From: UBA4312 sp040266995
Lineage (GTDB): Bacteria > Bacillota_I > Bacilli_A > Erysipelotrichales > Erysipelotrichaceae
Direction of reading: 5' to 3'
Assembly (NCBI GenBank): GCA_040266995.1
Contig: JAWRHV010000030.1
Location: forward strand, 36,077 to 100,076
DNA: 64,000 nucleotides
A model generated the notes under the pieces. The model was given only the letters and a program-made list of their open reading frames with translations. It was not told the DNA's origin and ran no database searches. The translations under genes and the position numbers were made by a program. Each line of letters begins with the position of its first letter. Position 1 is the first letter of the stretch. Positions 8,468 to 17,314 of this stretch are shown here, in pieces.

Positions 8468-9973
8468 ATGAAACAATTGAATTATAAAACATTAAAAGAA
8501 ACCGGATATAATGGATTCTTGTTAAAAGAGGCACCGGAACGCATAATGCAAATTGGGGAAGGAAACTTTTTGCGAGCTTTTGTGGACTATTTTATCGATC
8601 AAATGAACGAAAAAGCAGAATTTAATACGAAGATTGTAGTAGTTCAGCCGATTCCAAAACAGTTCGGTGAAATTGATGTAAAACAAGCTATTAACGACCA
8701 GGAAGGGCTATATAATCTGTATTTGCGTGGCTATCACAATCATCAGACAGTTATTTACAATCGGGTTATATCATGTATTTCACGTTGTTTAAATATATAC
8801 GATGATTTTGAAGATGTCATGCGATGTGCTTTAAATCCTGATTTACGTTTTATCATATCAAACACGACGGAAGCGGGGATTGTTTTCAATAATGAATGCA
8901 AGATTACTGATCAGCCAGCTACAACGTTTCCCGCAAAACTAACACAATTTCTTTATAGAAGGTATAAACAATATGGTTCGATTCCAGGTAAAGGATTTAT
9001 TATCCTTGCGTGTGAATTAAGTGACGATAACGGGAAAGTCCTAAAAGAATATGTATTGAGATATGCATCTTTATGGAAGTTGGAAAATAGCTTTATTCAA
9101 TGGATAAAAAAGGAGAACACATTTTGTTCTACTTTGGTTGATCGGATTGTTACAGGCTATCCAGTAGAAGAAGCTATCAAAATCAATGAGCAAAACGGAT
9201 ATGAAGACCGTCTAATAGATATGGGAGAGATTTTTGCGTCCTGGGTTATCGAAGGACCTCAGTCATTGCAAAAAGAGCTCCCTTTCGAAAAAGCAAATTT
9301 GCCAGTTCTCATATGCGAGGATCATAAACCTTATAAGGAAAGAAAAGTACGAATACTAAACGGATCACATACTTCATTTGTCCTTGGAGCTTATTTAGCT
9401 GGAAAATCCACTGTACGTGATTGTATGGATGACAAGATTATTTCAGGTTTTATAACAAAAATAATATTTAAAGAGATTATCCCAACTTTGTCACTGGAGG
9501 AAGATGAATGCAGATCTTTCGCAAATTCTGTAATCGAACGTTTTAAAAATCCATTTATTGAGCATAAATTATTAAATATATCTTTAAATTCTACTTCTAA
9601 ATGGAAGACTCGCGTATTACCATCTTTAATCAAATATATAGACTCTTTTGCTCGATTGCCTCAATGCATAACAGCTAGTTTCGCATTCTATATTCAATTT
9701 TACAGAGGATCGATAGTAAAGAATAATAGATTATTGGCACAAAGAAAAGATGGACAGTCCTATATGATTGTAGATGATTTAGAAGTTTTGATGTTTTTTC
9801 AAGAATATACAAATAGACCAATTAATGAATTAGTTCATGCTGTGTGTTCTCAAACAGATTTTTGGGATATGAATTTAAGCGAAATACCGGATTTCGAATC
9901 TGAAGTAATCCAAATGTTAGAAATGATTGAAAGTAGAGGAGCCTATGCTCTAATGGAGCTATGTCTTAGATAG
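8468..9973 (+). CDS. uxaB: Tagaturonate reductase (altronate oxidoreductase)
   Basis: A 501-residue member of the mannitol dehydrogenase/UxaB family that reduces tagaturonate to altronate with NADH. The N-terminal nucleotide-binding region reads IMQIGEGNFLRAFVDYF, followed by ISNTTEAGIVF, and the catalytic C-terminal helix region includes RKVRILNGSHTSFVLGAYL, where the family Lys/Asn/His lie. Length is as expected. It starts 3 bases after uxaA, and its product is the UxaA substrate, so the two form a consecutive pathway pair. Fructuronate reductase (UxaD/UxuB) is the alternative, less likely next to uxaA. Confidence 0.92.
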   Translation: MKQLNYKTLKETGYNGFLLKEAPERIMQIGEGNFLRAFVDYFIDQMNEKAEFNTKIVVVQPIPKQFGEIDVKQAINDQEGLYNLYLRGYHNHQTVIYNRVISCISRCLNIYDDFEDVMRCALNPDLRFIISNTTEAGIVFNNECKITDQPATTFPAKLTQFLYRRYKQYGSIPGKGFIILACELSDDNGKVLKEYVLRYASLWKLENSFIQWIKKENTFCSTLVDRIVTGYPVEEAIKINEQNGYEDRLIDMGEIFASWVIEGPQSLQKELPFEKANLPVLICEDHKPYKERKVRILNGSHTSFVLGAYLAGKSTVRDCMDDKIISGFITKIIFKEIIPTLSLEEDECRSFANSVIERFKNPFIEHKLLNISLNSTSKWKTRVLPSLIKYIDSFARLPQCITASFAFYIQFYRGSIVKNNRLLAQRKDGQSYMIVDDLEVLMFFQEYTNRPINELVHAVCSQTDFWDMNLSEIPDFESEVIQMLEMIESRGAYALMELCLR

Positions 9974-9981
9974 GAGAATAA

Positions 9982-10620
9982 ATGAACCAGATTATAAAAA
10001 GAATTGAAAAGTTGGGAATTCTCCCAGTAATAGTCATGGAAAGCGCTGAAGACGCTTCATGGTTAGGAGAAACACTGTGCAAAGTTGGACTTACATGTGC
10101 AGAAGTGACATTTCGTACAAAAGCAGCTGAAAAAGTCATTAAAGAATTATCTGGCCGATTTCCAAAAATGATAGTCGGAGCCGGAACCGTATTGTCTACT
10201 GAACAAGTAGAAAAAGCAATTAATGCTGGTGCACAGTTTATAGTCAGTCCTGGCTTTGATGAAAATATTGTCAAATATTGTTTGGATCGTAAAATCACTG
10301 TTGTTCCTGGAGTGTGTACACCAAGCGATATACAAAAAGCTTATTCCTACGGTTTAAATGTGATTAAATTTTTCCCGGCAGAAATAACAGGTGGGTTACC
10401 GGCTATCAAAGCGCTGGCTGCTCCTTATCCTATGATGCGGTTTATTCCGACTGGGGGAATTACATTAGAGGATATGCATAAATACTTGGAAGACAAAAGA
10501 GTTTTAGCTGTTGGTGGTAGTTTTATGGTAAAACCATCTCTAATAGTAAACCGCGATGTTAAAACTATTGAATCACTCACAAAAGAGTCTTTGAAAATAG
10601 TACATGAGGCAAGACAATGA
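9982..10620 (+). CDS. eda: KDPG/KHG aldolase
   Basis: A 212-residue class I aldolase that splits 2-keto-3-deoxy-6-phosphogluconate to pyruvate and glyceraldehyde-3-phosphate. The TIM barrel shows the catalytic Glu in CAEVTFRT, the phosphate/carboxylate segment GAGTVLS, the Schiff-base Lys in VIKFFPAE and the phosphate-binding RFIPTGGIT. Length is typical for Eda. It overlaps the KDG kinase start by 4 bases (ATGA), so the kinase and the aldolase that uses its product are co-translated. A second, more divergent family member lies at 20721-21350. Confidence 0.93.
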   Translation: MNQIIKRIEKLGILPVIVMESAEDASWLGETLCKVGLTCAEVTFRTKAAEKVIKELSGRFPKMIVGAGTVLSTEQVEKAINAGAQFIVSPGFDENIVKYCLDRKITVVPGVCTPSDIQKAYSYGLNVIKFFPAEITGGLPAIKALAAPYPMMRFIPTGGITLEDMHKYLEDKRVLAVGGSFMVKPSLIVNRDVKTIESLTKESLKIVHEARQ

Positions 10621-11642
10621 AATCACGAATTGTAACATTTGGAGAGATTATGCTTCGCTTATCTCCAAAAGGTTATTTACGGTTTTGTCAAGCCGACACA
10701 TTTGATGCTTGTTTCGGTGGGGGAGAAGCAAATGTTGCGGTATCATTGGCAAATTATGGGTTTGAAAGTTGCTTTGTCACACGTTTACCAGAGAATGCGA
10801 TTGGACAGTCTGCGATTAATGAATTGCGACGATATGGTGTGAATACAGGTTACATAGTTCATGGAGGAGATAGAATCGGCATCTATTACCTAGAAAAAGG
10901 AGCTTCACAAAGGCCTGGTAAAGTTATTTACGACCGAGCATTTTCAGCAATTAGTACTGCATCGAGAAATGATTTTCCTTGGGAAGAAATTTTTAAGGAC
11001 TGCGACTGGTTTCACATAACAGGAATCACGCCGGCTTTGAGTGATACAGCTGCTGATTTGGTTGTAGAAGCCTGTAAAAAAGCAAAGGAATTAGGAGTAA
11101 AGGTATCATGTGACCTGAATTATAGAAATTCTCTTTGGCCTAAGAATAAAGCACAAATTACAATGACAGAAATATGCAGATCTGTTGATATTTGTATTGC
11201 TAATGAGCAAGATATATCCGATGTATTTGATATGCATGCAAAAGAGAGTAATGTCCTTACAGGAAAAATCAACAAATCAGGATATATGGAAGTGGCAGAA
11301 AAACTACAAAAAAAATTTGGGTTTGAAAAGATAGCAATCACTTTAAGAGAGTCCATATCCGCAAGTGATAATAATTGGTCGGCAATGTTATATGATGGAA
11401 ACAATTACTACTTTTCTAAAAAGTATGCAGTCCACGTAGTGGATCGTGTCGGTGGAGGAGATAGTTTTGCTGGTGGATTGATTGCTTCAATACTTTTTGG
11501 TTACGATCCGAAAGAAGCAATTGAATTTGCAACAGCTGCTAGTTGTTTAAAGCACTCAATTGAAGGCGATTTCAACCTTGTCAGTAAAGAAGAAGTGGAT
11601 AAATTAGCTAATGGGGATATGTCTGGAAGAATACAAAGGTAA
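10617..11642 (+). CDS. kdgK: 2-keto-3-deoxygluconate kinase (PfkB family)
   Basis: A 341-residue ribokinase/PfkB-family kinase. The first PfkB signature is GGGEANVAVSLANYG near residue 35. The second, DRVGGGDSFAGGL, carries the catalytic Asp and anion hole near residue 280. KDG kinase makes KDPG from 2-keto-3-deoxygluconate, the point where the UxaAB and DhuI/DhuD branches meet, and the KDPG aldolase gene overlaps upstream. It is the last gene of the catabolic operon; no strong hairpin terminator follows in the AT-rich spacer. Confidence 0.9.
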   Translation: MKSRIVTFGEIMLRLSPKGYLRFCQADTFDACFGGGEANVAVSLANYGFESCFVTRLPENAIGQSAINELRRYGVNTGYIVHGGDRIGIYYLEKGASQRPGKVIYDRAFSAISTASRNDFPWEEIFKDCDWFHITGITPALSDTAADLVVEACKKAKELGVKVSCDLNYRNSLWPKNKAQITMTEICRSVDICIANEQDISDVFDMHAKESNVLTGKINKSGYMEVAEKLQKKFGFEKIAITLRESISASDNNWSAMLYDGNNYYFSKKYAVHVVDRVGGGDSFAGGLIASILFGYDPKEAIEFATAASCLKHSIEGDFNLVSKEEVDKLANGDMSGRIQR

Positions 11643-11921
11643 AATGTAAAATCGTTATAATTAGCATGTGTGTCATTTGTTAAAAGTATGTGTTCATCAT
11701 TCTATTAAATGTCATAATCAAAAATTTTATTGTTTACATAACAGAAGTTATTTTGGGTATATTAATGGAGCTTTTGGGTGTGATTTAGGCTTTTATTTTT
11801 ATAAATTTTAATTATAAAGAAGTATATTAATTGAAATCTAAAAGTATTTAGTGTCAGTAAGATAATTATTATTTAGATCTTTGTTTGTTGCGCAGAGGTA
11901 CGTTAGAAGGAGGATAGAAAG
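11643..11921. promoter_or_regulatory. AT-rich spacer, probable promoter region of the ABC importer genes
   Basis: This 279-base stretch is very AT-rich and holds no credible gene. A weak promoter can be proposed at TTTACA (11733-11738) and TATATT (11758-11763) with a long 19-base spacer. A small inverted repeat ATAAC/GTTAT lies inside it at 11738-11751 and could be an operator. The strong Shine-Dalgarno AGAAGGAGG at 11905-11913 belongs to the downstream TTG-start gene. The promoter is inference only. Confidence 0.4.
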
Positions 11922-13040
11922 TTGAGCACAAATATTAAGATTTCTCATGCAAAGAAAGCATATGGGGAGAATGTGGTCATACCAGACTTGTCAGTGGAAA
12001 TAAAGGAGGGAGAATTATTTACATTATTAGGACCATCCGGTTGTGGAAAAACAACTTTATTGCGAATGATTGCGGGATTCAACAGTATTGAAGGAGGGGA
12101 CTTTTATTTTGAAAATACGAGAATCAACGATATGAATCCTGGGAAACGTAACATTGGGATGGTATTTCAAAATTATGCTATTTTTCCGAATATGACAGTT
12201 CGCCGGAATATAGAATTTGGATTAAGAAATAGGAAAATACCGAAAGATCAGATTGCAAAAAAAACGGATCACTTTTTGCGCCTGGTACAAATTGAATCAT
12301 ATGCAGATCGAATGCCGGATCGTCTTTCCGGTGGACAACAGCAGCGAGTCGCCTTAGCCAGAGCATTGATAATTGAGCCAGAAGTTTTATTGATGGATGA
12401 GCCTCTTTCAAACTTAGATGCAAAACTTCGTGTGGAAATGCGCACAATAATAAAGAATATACAAAGAACTGTAGGCATAACGACTGTTTATGTGACCCAT
12501 GACCAGGAGGAAGCTATGGCGATTAGTGATCGTATTGCCGTTATGCGGGATGGAGTTATACAACATATTGGGTCTCCTAAGAGCATTTATCAAAGACCGG
12601 CAAATATCTTTGTTGCAGGCTTTATCGGAAGAAGTAATCTCATGGACGGACGATTGGAGATGGAGAATGGAGATTCAGTTTTGTATCTAGGCAAATACCA
12701 CACAGTCATTAATTCAATTTTACCAGAGAACAAAAAGCCACAAAACGTAATATGTTCGATTCGACCGGAAGAGATGATCATAACGAATGAAGGTAGCGAG
12801 AATGTTTTAAAAGGAATTGTCAAGGATGCTATGTTTCTTGGTTTGAATACACATTATTTTGTTACATTAGATGAAGGTATTGATGTTGAGATAATACAAG
12901 AATCCGAATTAACAGTAACACGAGAAATTGGTAGTTCTGTCAAAATGGTTATCAATACGAAAAAGGTAAATCTTTTTAGTGAAGACGGTACTAAAAACCT
13001 TTTAACCGGAGTCCAAAACGACCTTGAATCAGGAGATTAA
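11922..13040 (+). CDS. ABC importer ATP-binding protein (PotA/FbpC/AfuC type)
   Basis: A 372-residue ATPase of a binding-protein-dependent importer. Walker A GPSGCGKTTLL near residue 40, signature LSGGQQQRVALARAL near 135, Walker B LLMDEPLSNLDAKLR and the H-loop VTHDQEEA are all present, followed by a TOBE-like C-terminal substrate/regulatory domain from about residue 240. The start is TTG at 11922, supported by AGAAGGAGG 8 bases upstream. It is followed directly by the fused permease and the binding protein. The closest family types move ferric iron or, as shown for AfuABC, sugar phosphates; context favours a sugar-acid derivative. Confidence 0.9.
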   Translation: MSTNIKISHAKKAYGENVVIPDLSVEIKEGELFTLLGPSGCGKTTLLRMIAGFNSIEGGDFYFENTRINDMNPGKRNIGMVFQNYAIFPNMTVRRNIEFGLRNRKIPKDQIAKKTDHFLRLVQIESYADRMPDRLSGGQQQRVALARALIIEPEVLLMDEPLSNLDAKLRVEMRTIIKNIQRTVGITTVYVTHDQEEAMAISDRIAVMRDGVIQHIGSPKSIYQRPANIFVAGFIGRSNLMDGRLEMENGDSVLYLGKYHTVINSILPENKKPQNVICSIRPEEMIITNEGSENVLKGIVKDAMFLGLNTHYFVTLDEGIDVEIIQESELTVTREIGSSVKMVINTKKVNLFSEDGTKNLLTGVQNDLESGD

Positions 13041-13041
13041 T

Positions 13042-14700
13042 ATGAATAATAAGAAAGCTTTTGATGTTTGGACAATTATAAAAATAGGCATGTTGGTACT
13101 CTTTGGTATTATGCTGATTTATCCGTTAGGGGGGATTTTAAAACAAGCTTTTATCTCATCTCAAGGTAATGGAATTACCCTTGATCACTTTAAAAGATTT
13201 TTTCATGGTTCTTATTATGTTTCAACTATAACGAACAGTTTAAAGGTTACTTTGGCTGTGACCCTGTTTTCTACTCTAATCGCTCTTCCTCTATCCTATT
13301 TCTATTCATTTTATAAACTTAAGGGATCTAGATTTTTGTTTGTAGCTAGTTTGATGGCTTGTATGTCAGCACCGTTTATCGGTGCTTATGCATGGATTAT
13401 GCTATTAGGCCGAAATGGTGTTATTACGCAGTTTATAAAAAATGCGCTTGGACTGACCATACCGAATATTTATGGCTTTATCGGAATTCTGATTGTACAG
13501 AGTTTAAAATTTTTTCCACTTATATTTATTTATATGAATGGTGCGTTTCGAAACATAGATAATACATTGATGGAGGCAAGCGAAAATTTAGGGTGCAGCG
13601 GGTTTCGACGGTTTATAAAAATTATAATGAACTTATCCATGCCAACATTACTAGCCGGAATCCTTATGGTATTTATGCGCGCTTTTGCCGATTTTGGGAC
13701 ACCTATGATGATTGGAGAGGGGTATCGAACGTTCCCAGTTGAAATCTATACACAGTATGTTGGAGAAGTAGGACAAAACCATAATTTTGCTGCAGCAATT
13801 TCAACAATAGCGATTCTTATAACTGCTGCTATCTTCATGTTGCAAAAGTGGGCGACAAGCCGATACAAATTCACTATTAATGCCATGCATCCTATTCAAA
13901 AGAAAAAACCAAAAGGAATTCTTGGTGTCTTGATGTATATCTATAGCTATATATTGGTATCCATTGCGATTCTTCCTAATATTTACGTTTGCTATCTCGC
14001 ATTCAGAAATTCAGCGGGACCTATGTTTAAGGAAGGATATTCTTTAAATAACTTTCGAATTGCCATTGACAAGTTTCTTTTTCGATCAATAAAGAATACT
14101 CTTTGGCAAGGTGGACTGGCATTGGCAATCATTATTGTGATTTCAATATTAATTGCTTATTTGGTGGTTAGAAGAAAATCAATCGTTAGTAATTTAATCG
14201 ATACATTGTCAATGCTCCCTTATATTATGCCCGGCTCTGTTATAGGTATTGCATTGATTGTTGCTTTTGGAGCAAAGCCATGGGTATTGACAGGAACAAC
14301 TACTATTATGGTTATGAATCTGATTATACGACGTATGCCATATACTATACGTTCTGCTACAGCACGCTTAATGCAGATTCCGATAAGTGTGGAAGAAGCA
14401 GCCATAAGCTTAGGGGCTTCTAAATTAAAAACCTTTTTTAAGATTACTGTTCCAATGATGGGAAGCGGCATTTTATCTGGTGCAGTACTGAGCTGGGTTG
14501 CCATTGTAACAGAATTATCTGGTGCCGTTATTTTGTATAACAACAAGACAATCAATCTTACAATGGCAACATATACATCAATTAATAGAGGTAAATACGG
14601 ACCTGCCTGTGCTTTTGCTTTTGTTTTGACGGTCACAACAGTAATATCTATGTTTGTTTATTTACGCTTGACGAAATCCGAAGAAGATGTGCAATTATAA
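13042..14700 (+). CDS. ABC importer permease with two fused membrane domains (FbpB/AfuB type)
   Basis: A 552-residue membrane protein with about twelve hydrophobic segments arranged as two copies of the BPD_transp_1 domain in one chain. Two EAA coupling loops are visible: EASENLGCSGFRRFIKI in the first half and EEAAISLGASKLKTFFKI in the second. Such fused permeases are typical of the iron/sugar-phosphate (FbpB, AfuB) group. I chose ATG 13042, which has AGGAGA at 13031, over the in-frame TTG at 13024 that overlaps the ATPase end. It forms an operon with the ATPase and the binding lipoprotein. Confidence 0.9.
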   Translation: MNNKKAFDVWTIIKIGMLVLFGIMLIYPLGGILKQAFISSQGNGITLDHFKRFFHGSYYVSTITNSLKVTLAVTLFSTLIALPLSYFYSFYKLKGSRFLFVASLMACMSAPFIGAYAWIMLLGRNGVITQFIKNALGLTIPNIYGFIGILIVQSLKFFPLIFIYMNGAFRNIDNTLMEASENLGCSGFRRFIKIIMNLSMPTLLAGILMVFMRAFADFGTPMMIGEGYRTFPVEIYTQYVGEVGQNHNFAAAISTIAILITAAIFMLQKWATSRYKFTINAMHPIQKKKPKGILGVLMYIYSYILVSIAILPNIYVCYLAFRNSAGPMFKEGYSLNNFRIAIDKFLFRSIKNTLWQGGLALAIIIVISILIAYLVVRRKSIVSNLIDTLSMLPYIMPGSVIGIALIVAFGAKPWVLTGTTTIMVMNLIIRRMPYTIRSATARLMQIPISVEEAAISLGASKLKTFFKITVPMMGSGILSGAVLSWVAIVTELSGAVILYNNKTINLTMATYTSINRGKYGPACAFAFVLTVTTVISMFVYLRLTKSEEDVQL

Positions 14701-14720
14701 GAAAAACGAAGGAGATAATA

Positions 14721-15761
14721 ATGAATAAATACATAAAACGATTTTTAGTTCTAAGCCTAGCGGCATCATTGATTGGTTGTGGTTCGTCATCGGAAAATTC
14801 ATCTTCGAAAAATGGAGAATTAAGTGGTGATCTTATTATTTATACAGCTGCTCCAGAAGCAGACAACAATTCAATTTTAGAAGGGTTTGGAGAATTGTAT
14901 CCAAATATTAACATTGAAATGATTGAAGGAAACCAAGGAGAGGGAATCGCAAGAATTCAGGCAGAGAGTGGAAATCCGACTATTGATGTATTCTATACGG
15001 GCATCAATGATAGCGATGGAGAAACATATAAAGACTTATTTGAACCATATAAATCGCCGAAAAATGAAGATTTACAGGAGTCAGCACAATCAAACGGATT
15101 TTATAATTATAATATGATTTCCACATGTTGTATTGTGGTTAATAAAGATCTGGCAGATGAATTAGGGGTTGAAATTAAAGGGTATGAAGATTTGACCGAT
15201 CCTAAACTGAATGGAAAAGTAATCTTTGCCGATCCTACAAAATCATCATCTGCATGGAATAATATTTGTAACATTTTTGCGGATTACGGATATGACAGCG
15301 AAGAGTCATGGGACTTGATCGAGCGTTTGTTGGCAAACGAAATAGTAATAACAGACTCTTCTTCTGCATGCTTTAATAATGTCCAAAGTGGAGAATATGT
15401 TGCAGGCATCACATATGAAGGGGGTCCAATCGACTTATTGGCCAACGGTGCAGATAACATTGAAATTGTATATCCGGAAGAAGGAACAGGTGGGTTCTTA
15501 TTTGCGGCAGCCGTAGTTAAAGATGCACCTCATATGGATAATGCTAAAGCGTTAGTGGACTGGCTTACCAGCTTTGATGGTCAGCAATCTCAACTTGATA
15601 ATGGAGCAAGTCAACGTAGAATTGCTGAAGGATTAGATTTTTCAAACAGTATTGTTCCAGAACTTGATGTAGAATTAGTTTCAAGGGATATGGATTGGTT
15701 GATTGAAAATAAAGAGGCGATGCTCGAAAAATGGACTGAGTTATATACAAAATATAACTAA
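14721..15761 (+). CDS. ABC importer substrate-binding lipoprotein (FbpA/AfuA-like)
   Basis: A 346-residue extracellular binding protein. The N-terminus is a lipoprotein signal with lipobox SLIGC (Cys about residue 20), followed by a Ser-rich linker, so it is anchored to the outer face of the membrane. The mature part begins GDLIIYTAAPEADNN and contains NPTIDVFYTG and VVNKDLADELG, a pattern of the class that includes FbpA, AfuA and aminoethylphosphonate-binding proteins. There is no obvious Tyr pair for ferric-ion binding at the end. An AAGGAG site precedes ATG 14721. The ligand is unknown. Confidence 0.88.
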   Translation: MNKYIKRFLVLSLAASLIGCGSSSENSSSKNGELSGDLIIYTAAPEADNNSILEGFGELYPNINIEMIEGNQGEGIARIQAESGNPTIDVFYTGINDSDGETYKDLFEPYKSPKNEDLQESAQSNGFYNYNMISTCCIVVNKDLADELGVEIKGYEDLTDPKLNGKVIFADPTKSSSAWNNICNIFADYGYDSEESWDLIERLLANEIVITDSSSACFNNVQSGEYVAGITYEGGPIDLLANGADNIEIVYPEEGTGGFLFAAAVVKDAPHMDNAKALVDWLTSFDGQQSQLDNGASQRRIAEGLDFSNSIVPELDVELVSRDMDWLIENKEAMLEKWTELYTKYN

Positions 15762-16066
15762 ACAGCAAAATTAATATAGTTGGAAATTAATTATTATGGC
15801 TTATTAAATGGAAAATGTAGTAGTTTTCTCAATTTTGGACTAGTACTTTTAAAGATACCCCTTAACCAAATAATGATTAGGGGTATCTTTCATATTGGAA
15901 ACAGTTATTATATATAGATCTTGTTGGAATATAGCCGATAAGGATAAAACGTGAGAGTTTGATATGGCTGGATAGAATCAAAGTTGGTAAATTTTTTACT
16001 AGCCAAAGACTTTGTTAGCACCCTCGTCCATTTTCTAAAGATACTTCATGAATAAAAACTATTTAT
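15762..16066. other. Intergenic region between convergent genes
   Basis: 305 bases between the importer operon and the minus-strand secreted protein. Apart from the hairpin at 15851-15890 it contains no open frame, repeat or RNA that I can support. Confidence 0.6.
15851..15890. terminator. Hairpin terminator after the ABC importer operon
   Basis: A 12-base perfect stem AAAGATACCCCT / AGGGGTATCTTT with a short AT-rich loop. It lies 90 bases after the binding-protein stop. The A/T ends of the stem could serve transcription from either side. Confidence 0.75.
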
Positions 16067-17113
16067 CTATTGAAGAGCGTTTAAACTATCTGCAAGGGAA
16101 TCTGTGTATTCTTTTAAACTGTCACGATAGTTTTTCAAGAAATCTACGAGATGGCTTTTCCCTACGATTTGTTTATTCTTCATAGATCCATATTCATTTT
16201 CTTGCTCTGCAAAGGATTTATCTACATCGTCCTTCATTTCCTGGAAGGTTGATTCACTGTATAGAAGGGTTCCTTGAAGAGCGCTTTCGTAGTTTGATAA
16301 ATAATCGTCAATTATCTTACGGTACATTATGAGATAGTCACCATACGTATTAATGGATTCTATAGTTTTATCAGAAACATCTTGTGGTGAAAAGACACTG
16401 TCAGAGATTTCCTGTATGTTTGATGATTCTTCTGTTTCATCTAAATTATCCTGTTCAGATACATTTTTCTCCGTATCCGCTTCGTCCGATACCTCCAACA
16501 GCATTGTGTCAATAAGAGCTTCTTTATTATCTGTATTTATTAGCAGTTTTCCGTTGATTAAATTGTAATCATAAGCTGAATCAGAATCATCCCAGCTAAA
16601 TTTCTTTATAGTAAGTATCTTTTTCTTCGTATTGATTGAACATTTATATGGTTGGCCTTCCCAATCTAAAACACCTTTTTTTCCATCTATCGAGAGCGTG
16701 GAATGTGATCTTTTCCATTCGCCATCGATCTTCAAATCTTGGGAATCAACGAGTGCTTCATCAGAGTGGGAGAACGATAAGGTATCATCCATGGACTCCT
16801 CGTTATCTGTGTCTAAAACCAATTTATTATTTATAAGATCATAGCTATAGATAACATCTGAGTCATCCCAACTATATTTTTTAATAGTAATTGTTTGTTT
16901 TTTTGTATCAACTAGACATTTATAAATTGTGTCATCACAATCCAGGTATCCAAACGATCCATCGACAGCAATGATTTTGGTGTCGTCTGTCCATACTCCA
17001 TCAATTGATTGCTCATTATTATTTTTTGCATATAGAGTATTATTTCCACATAAAGGAATCAACAGAATTAATGTTAACAATATACAAATTGAAAACAGGT
17101 TTCTTTTCTTCAT
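16067..17113 (-). CDS. Secreted protein of unknown function with two repeat domains
   Basis: A 348-residue protein with a Sec signal peptide (KKR, a long hydrophobic core, then a likely cleavage after TLYA near residue 29). Two homologous blocks follow at about residues 37-111 and 129-203. Each begins with a DG-x-W motif and holds a K/I-rich strand, SWDDSD, YDLIN or YNLING, and a DTDN or NTDN turn. They look like compact all-beta domains. An acidic Ser/Glu linker (210-245) leads to a helical C-terminal region of about 100 residues with many charged residues. I do not recognise a family. A GGAGG site lies just upstream of ATG on the minus strand. Confidence 0.75.
   Translation of the reverse strand: MKKRNLFSICILLTLILLIPLCGNNTLYAKNNNEQSIDGVWTDDTKIIAVDGSFGYLDCDDTIYKCLVDTKKQTITIKKYSWDDSDVIYSYDLINNKLVLDTDNEESMDDTLSFSHSDEALVDSQDLKIDGEWKRSHSTLSIDGKKGVLDWEGQPYKCSINTKKKILTIKKFSWDDSDSAYDYNLINGKLLINTDNKEALIDTMLLEVSDEADTEKNVSEQDNLDETEESSNIQEISDSVFSPQDVSDKTIESINTYGDYLIMYRKIIDDYLSNYESALQGTLLYSESTFQEMKDDVDKSFAEQENEYGSMKNKQIVGKSHLVDFLKNYRDSLKEYTDSLADSLNALQ
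16505..17005 (-). repeat. Internal duplication encoding two beta-domain repeats
   Basis: The two repeat units of the secreted protein map to 16781-17005 (first) and 16505-16729 (second). They share IKK(Y/F)SWDDSD and the YKC-x-(V/I)-(D/N)-TKK segment, with the Cys conserved in both. The protein-level similarity is obvious; the DNA is only partly alike, so the duplication is old. Confidence 0.75.
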
Positions 17114-17314
17114 TTTTTACCTCCATAGAATATATATTATTTACTTTACAATATTATAATAGTCTTTATATTGTCAACGATGAATGAGCACAATGCTCTA
17201 GATTTTAAGCATTATGTGTGCGAACCTGATTATTTGGCAGATTCTAATTCTATATTGTTTATGATACAATTTAAATAGATTACATACACATTATAAGAAT
17301 AGGAGAATTAGATT

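Noticed and set aside
14220..14636. 138-codon minus-strand frame inside the ABC permease gene
   Set aside because: Fully contained in a well-supported permease on the other strand; composition is that of a reversed membrane protein.
17186..17198. Inverted repeat GAGCA-CAA-TGCTC between the secreted protein and the lipoprotein genes
   Set aside because: Short arms in AT-rich DNA and no clear relation to a promoter on either strand; could arise by chance.
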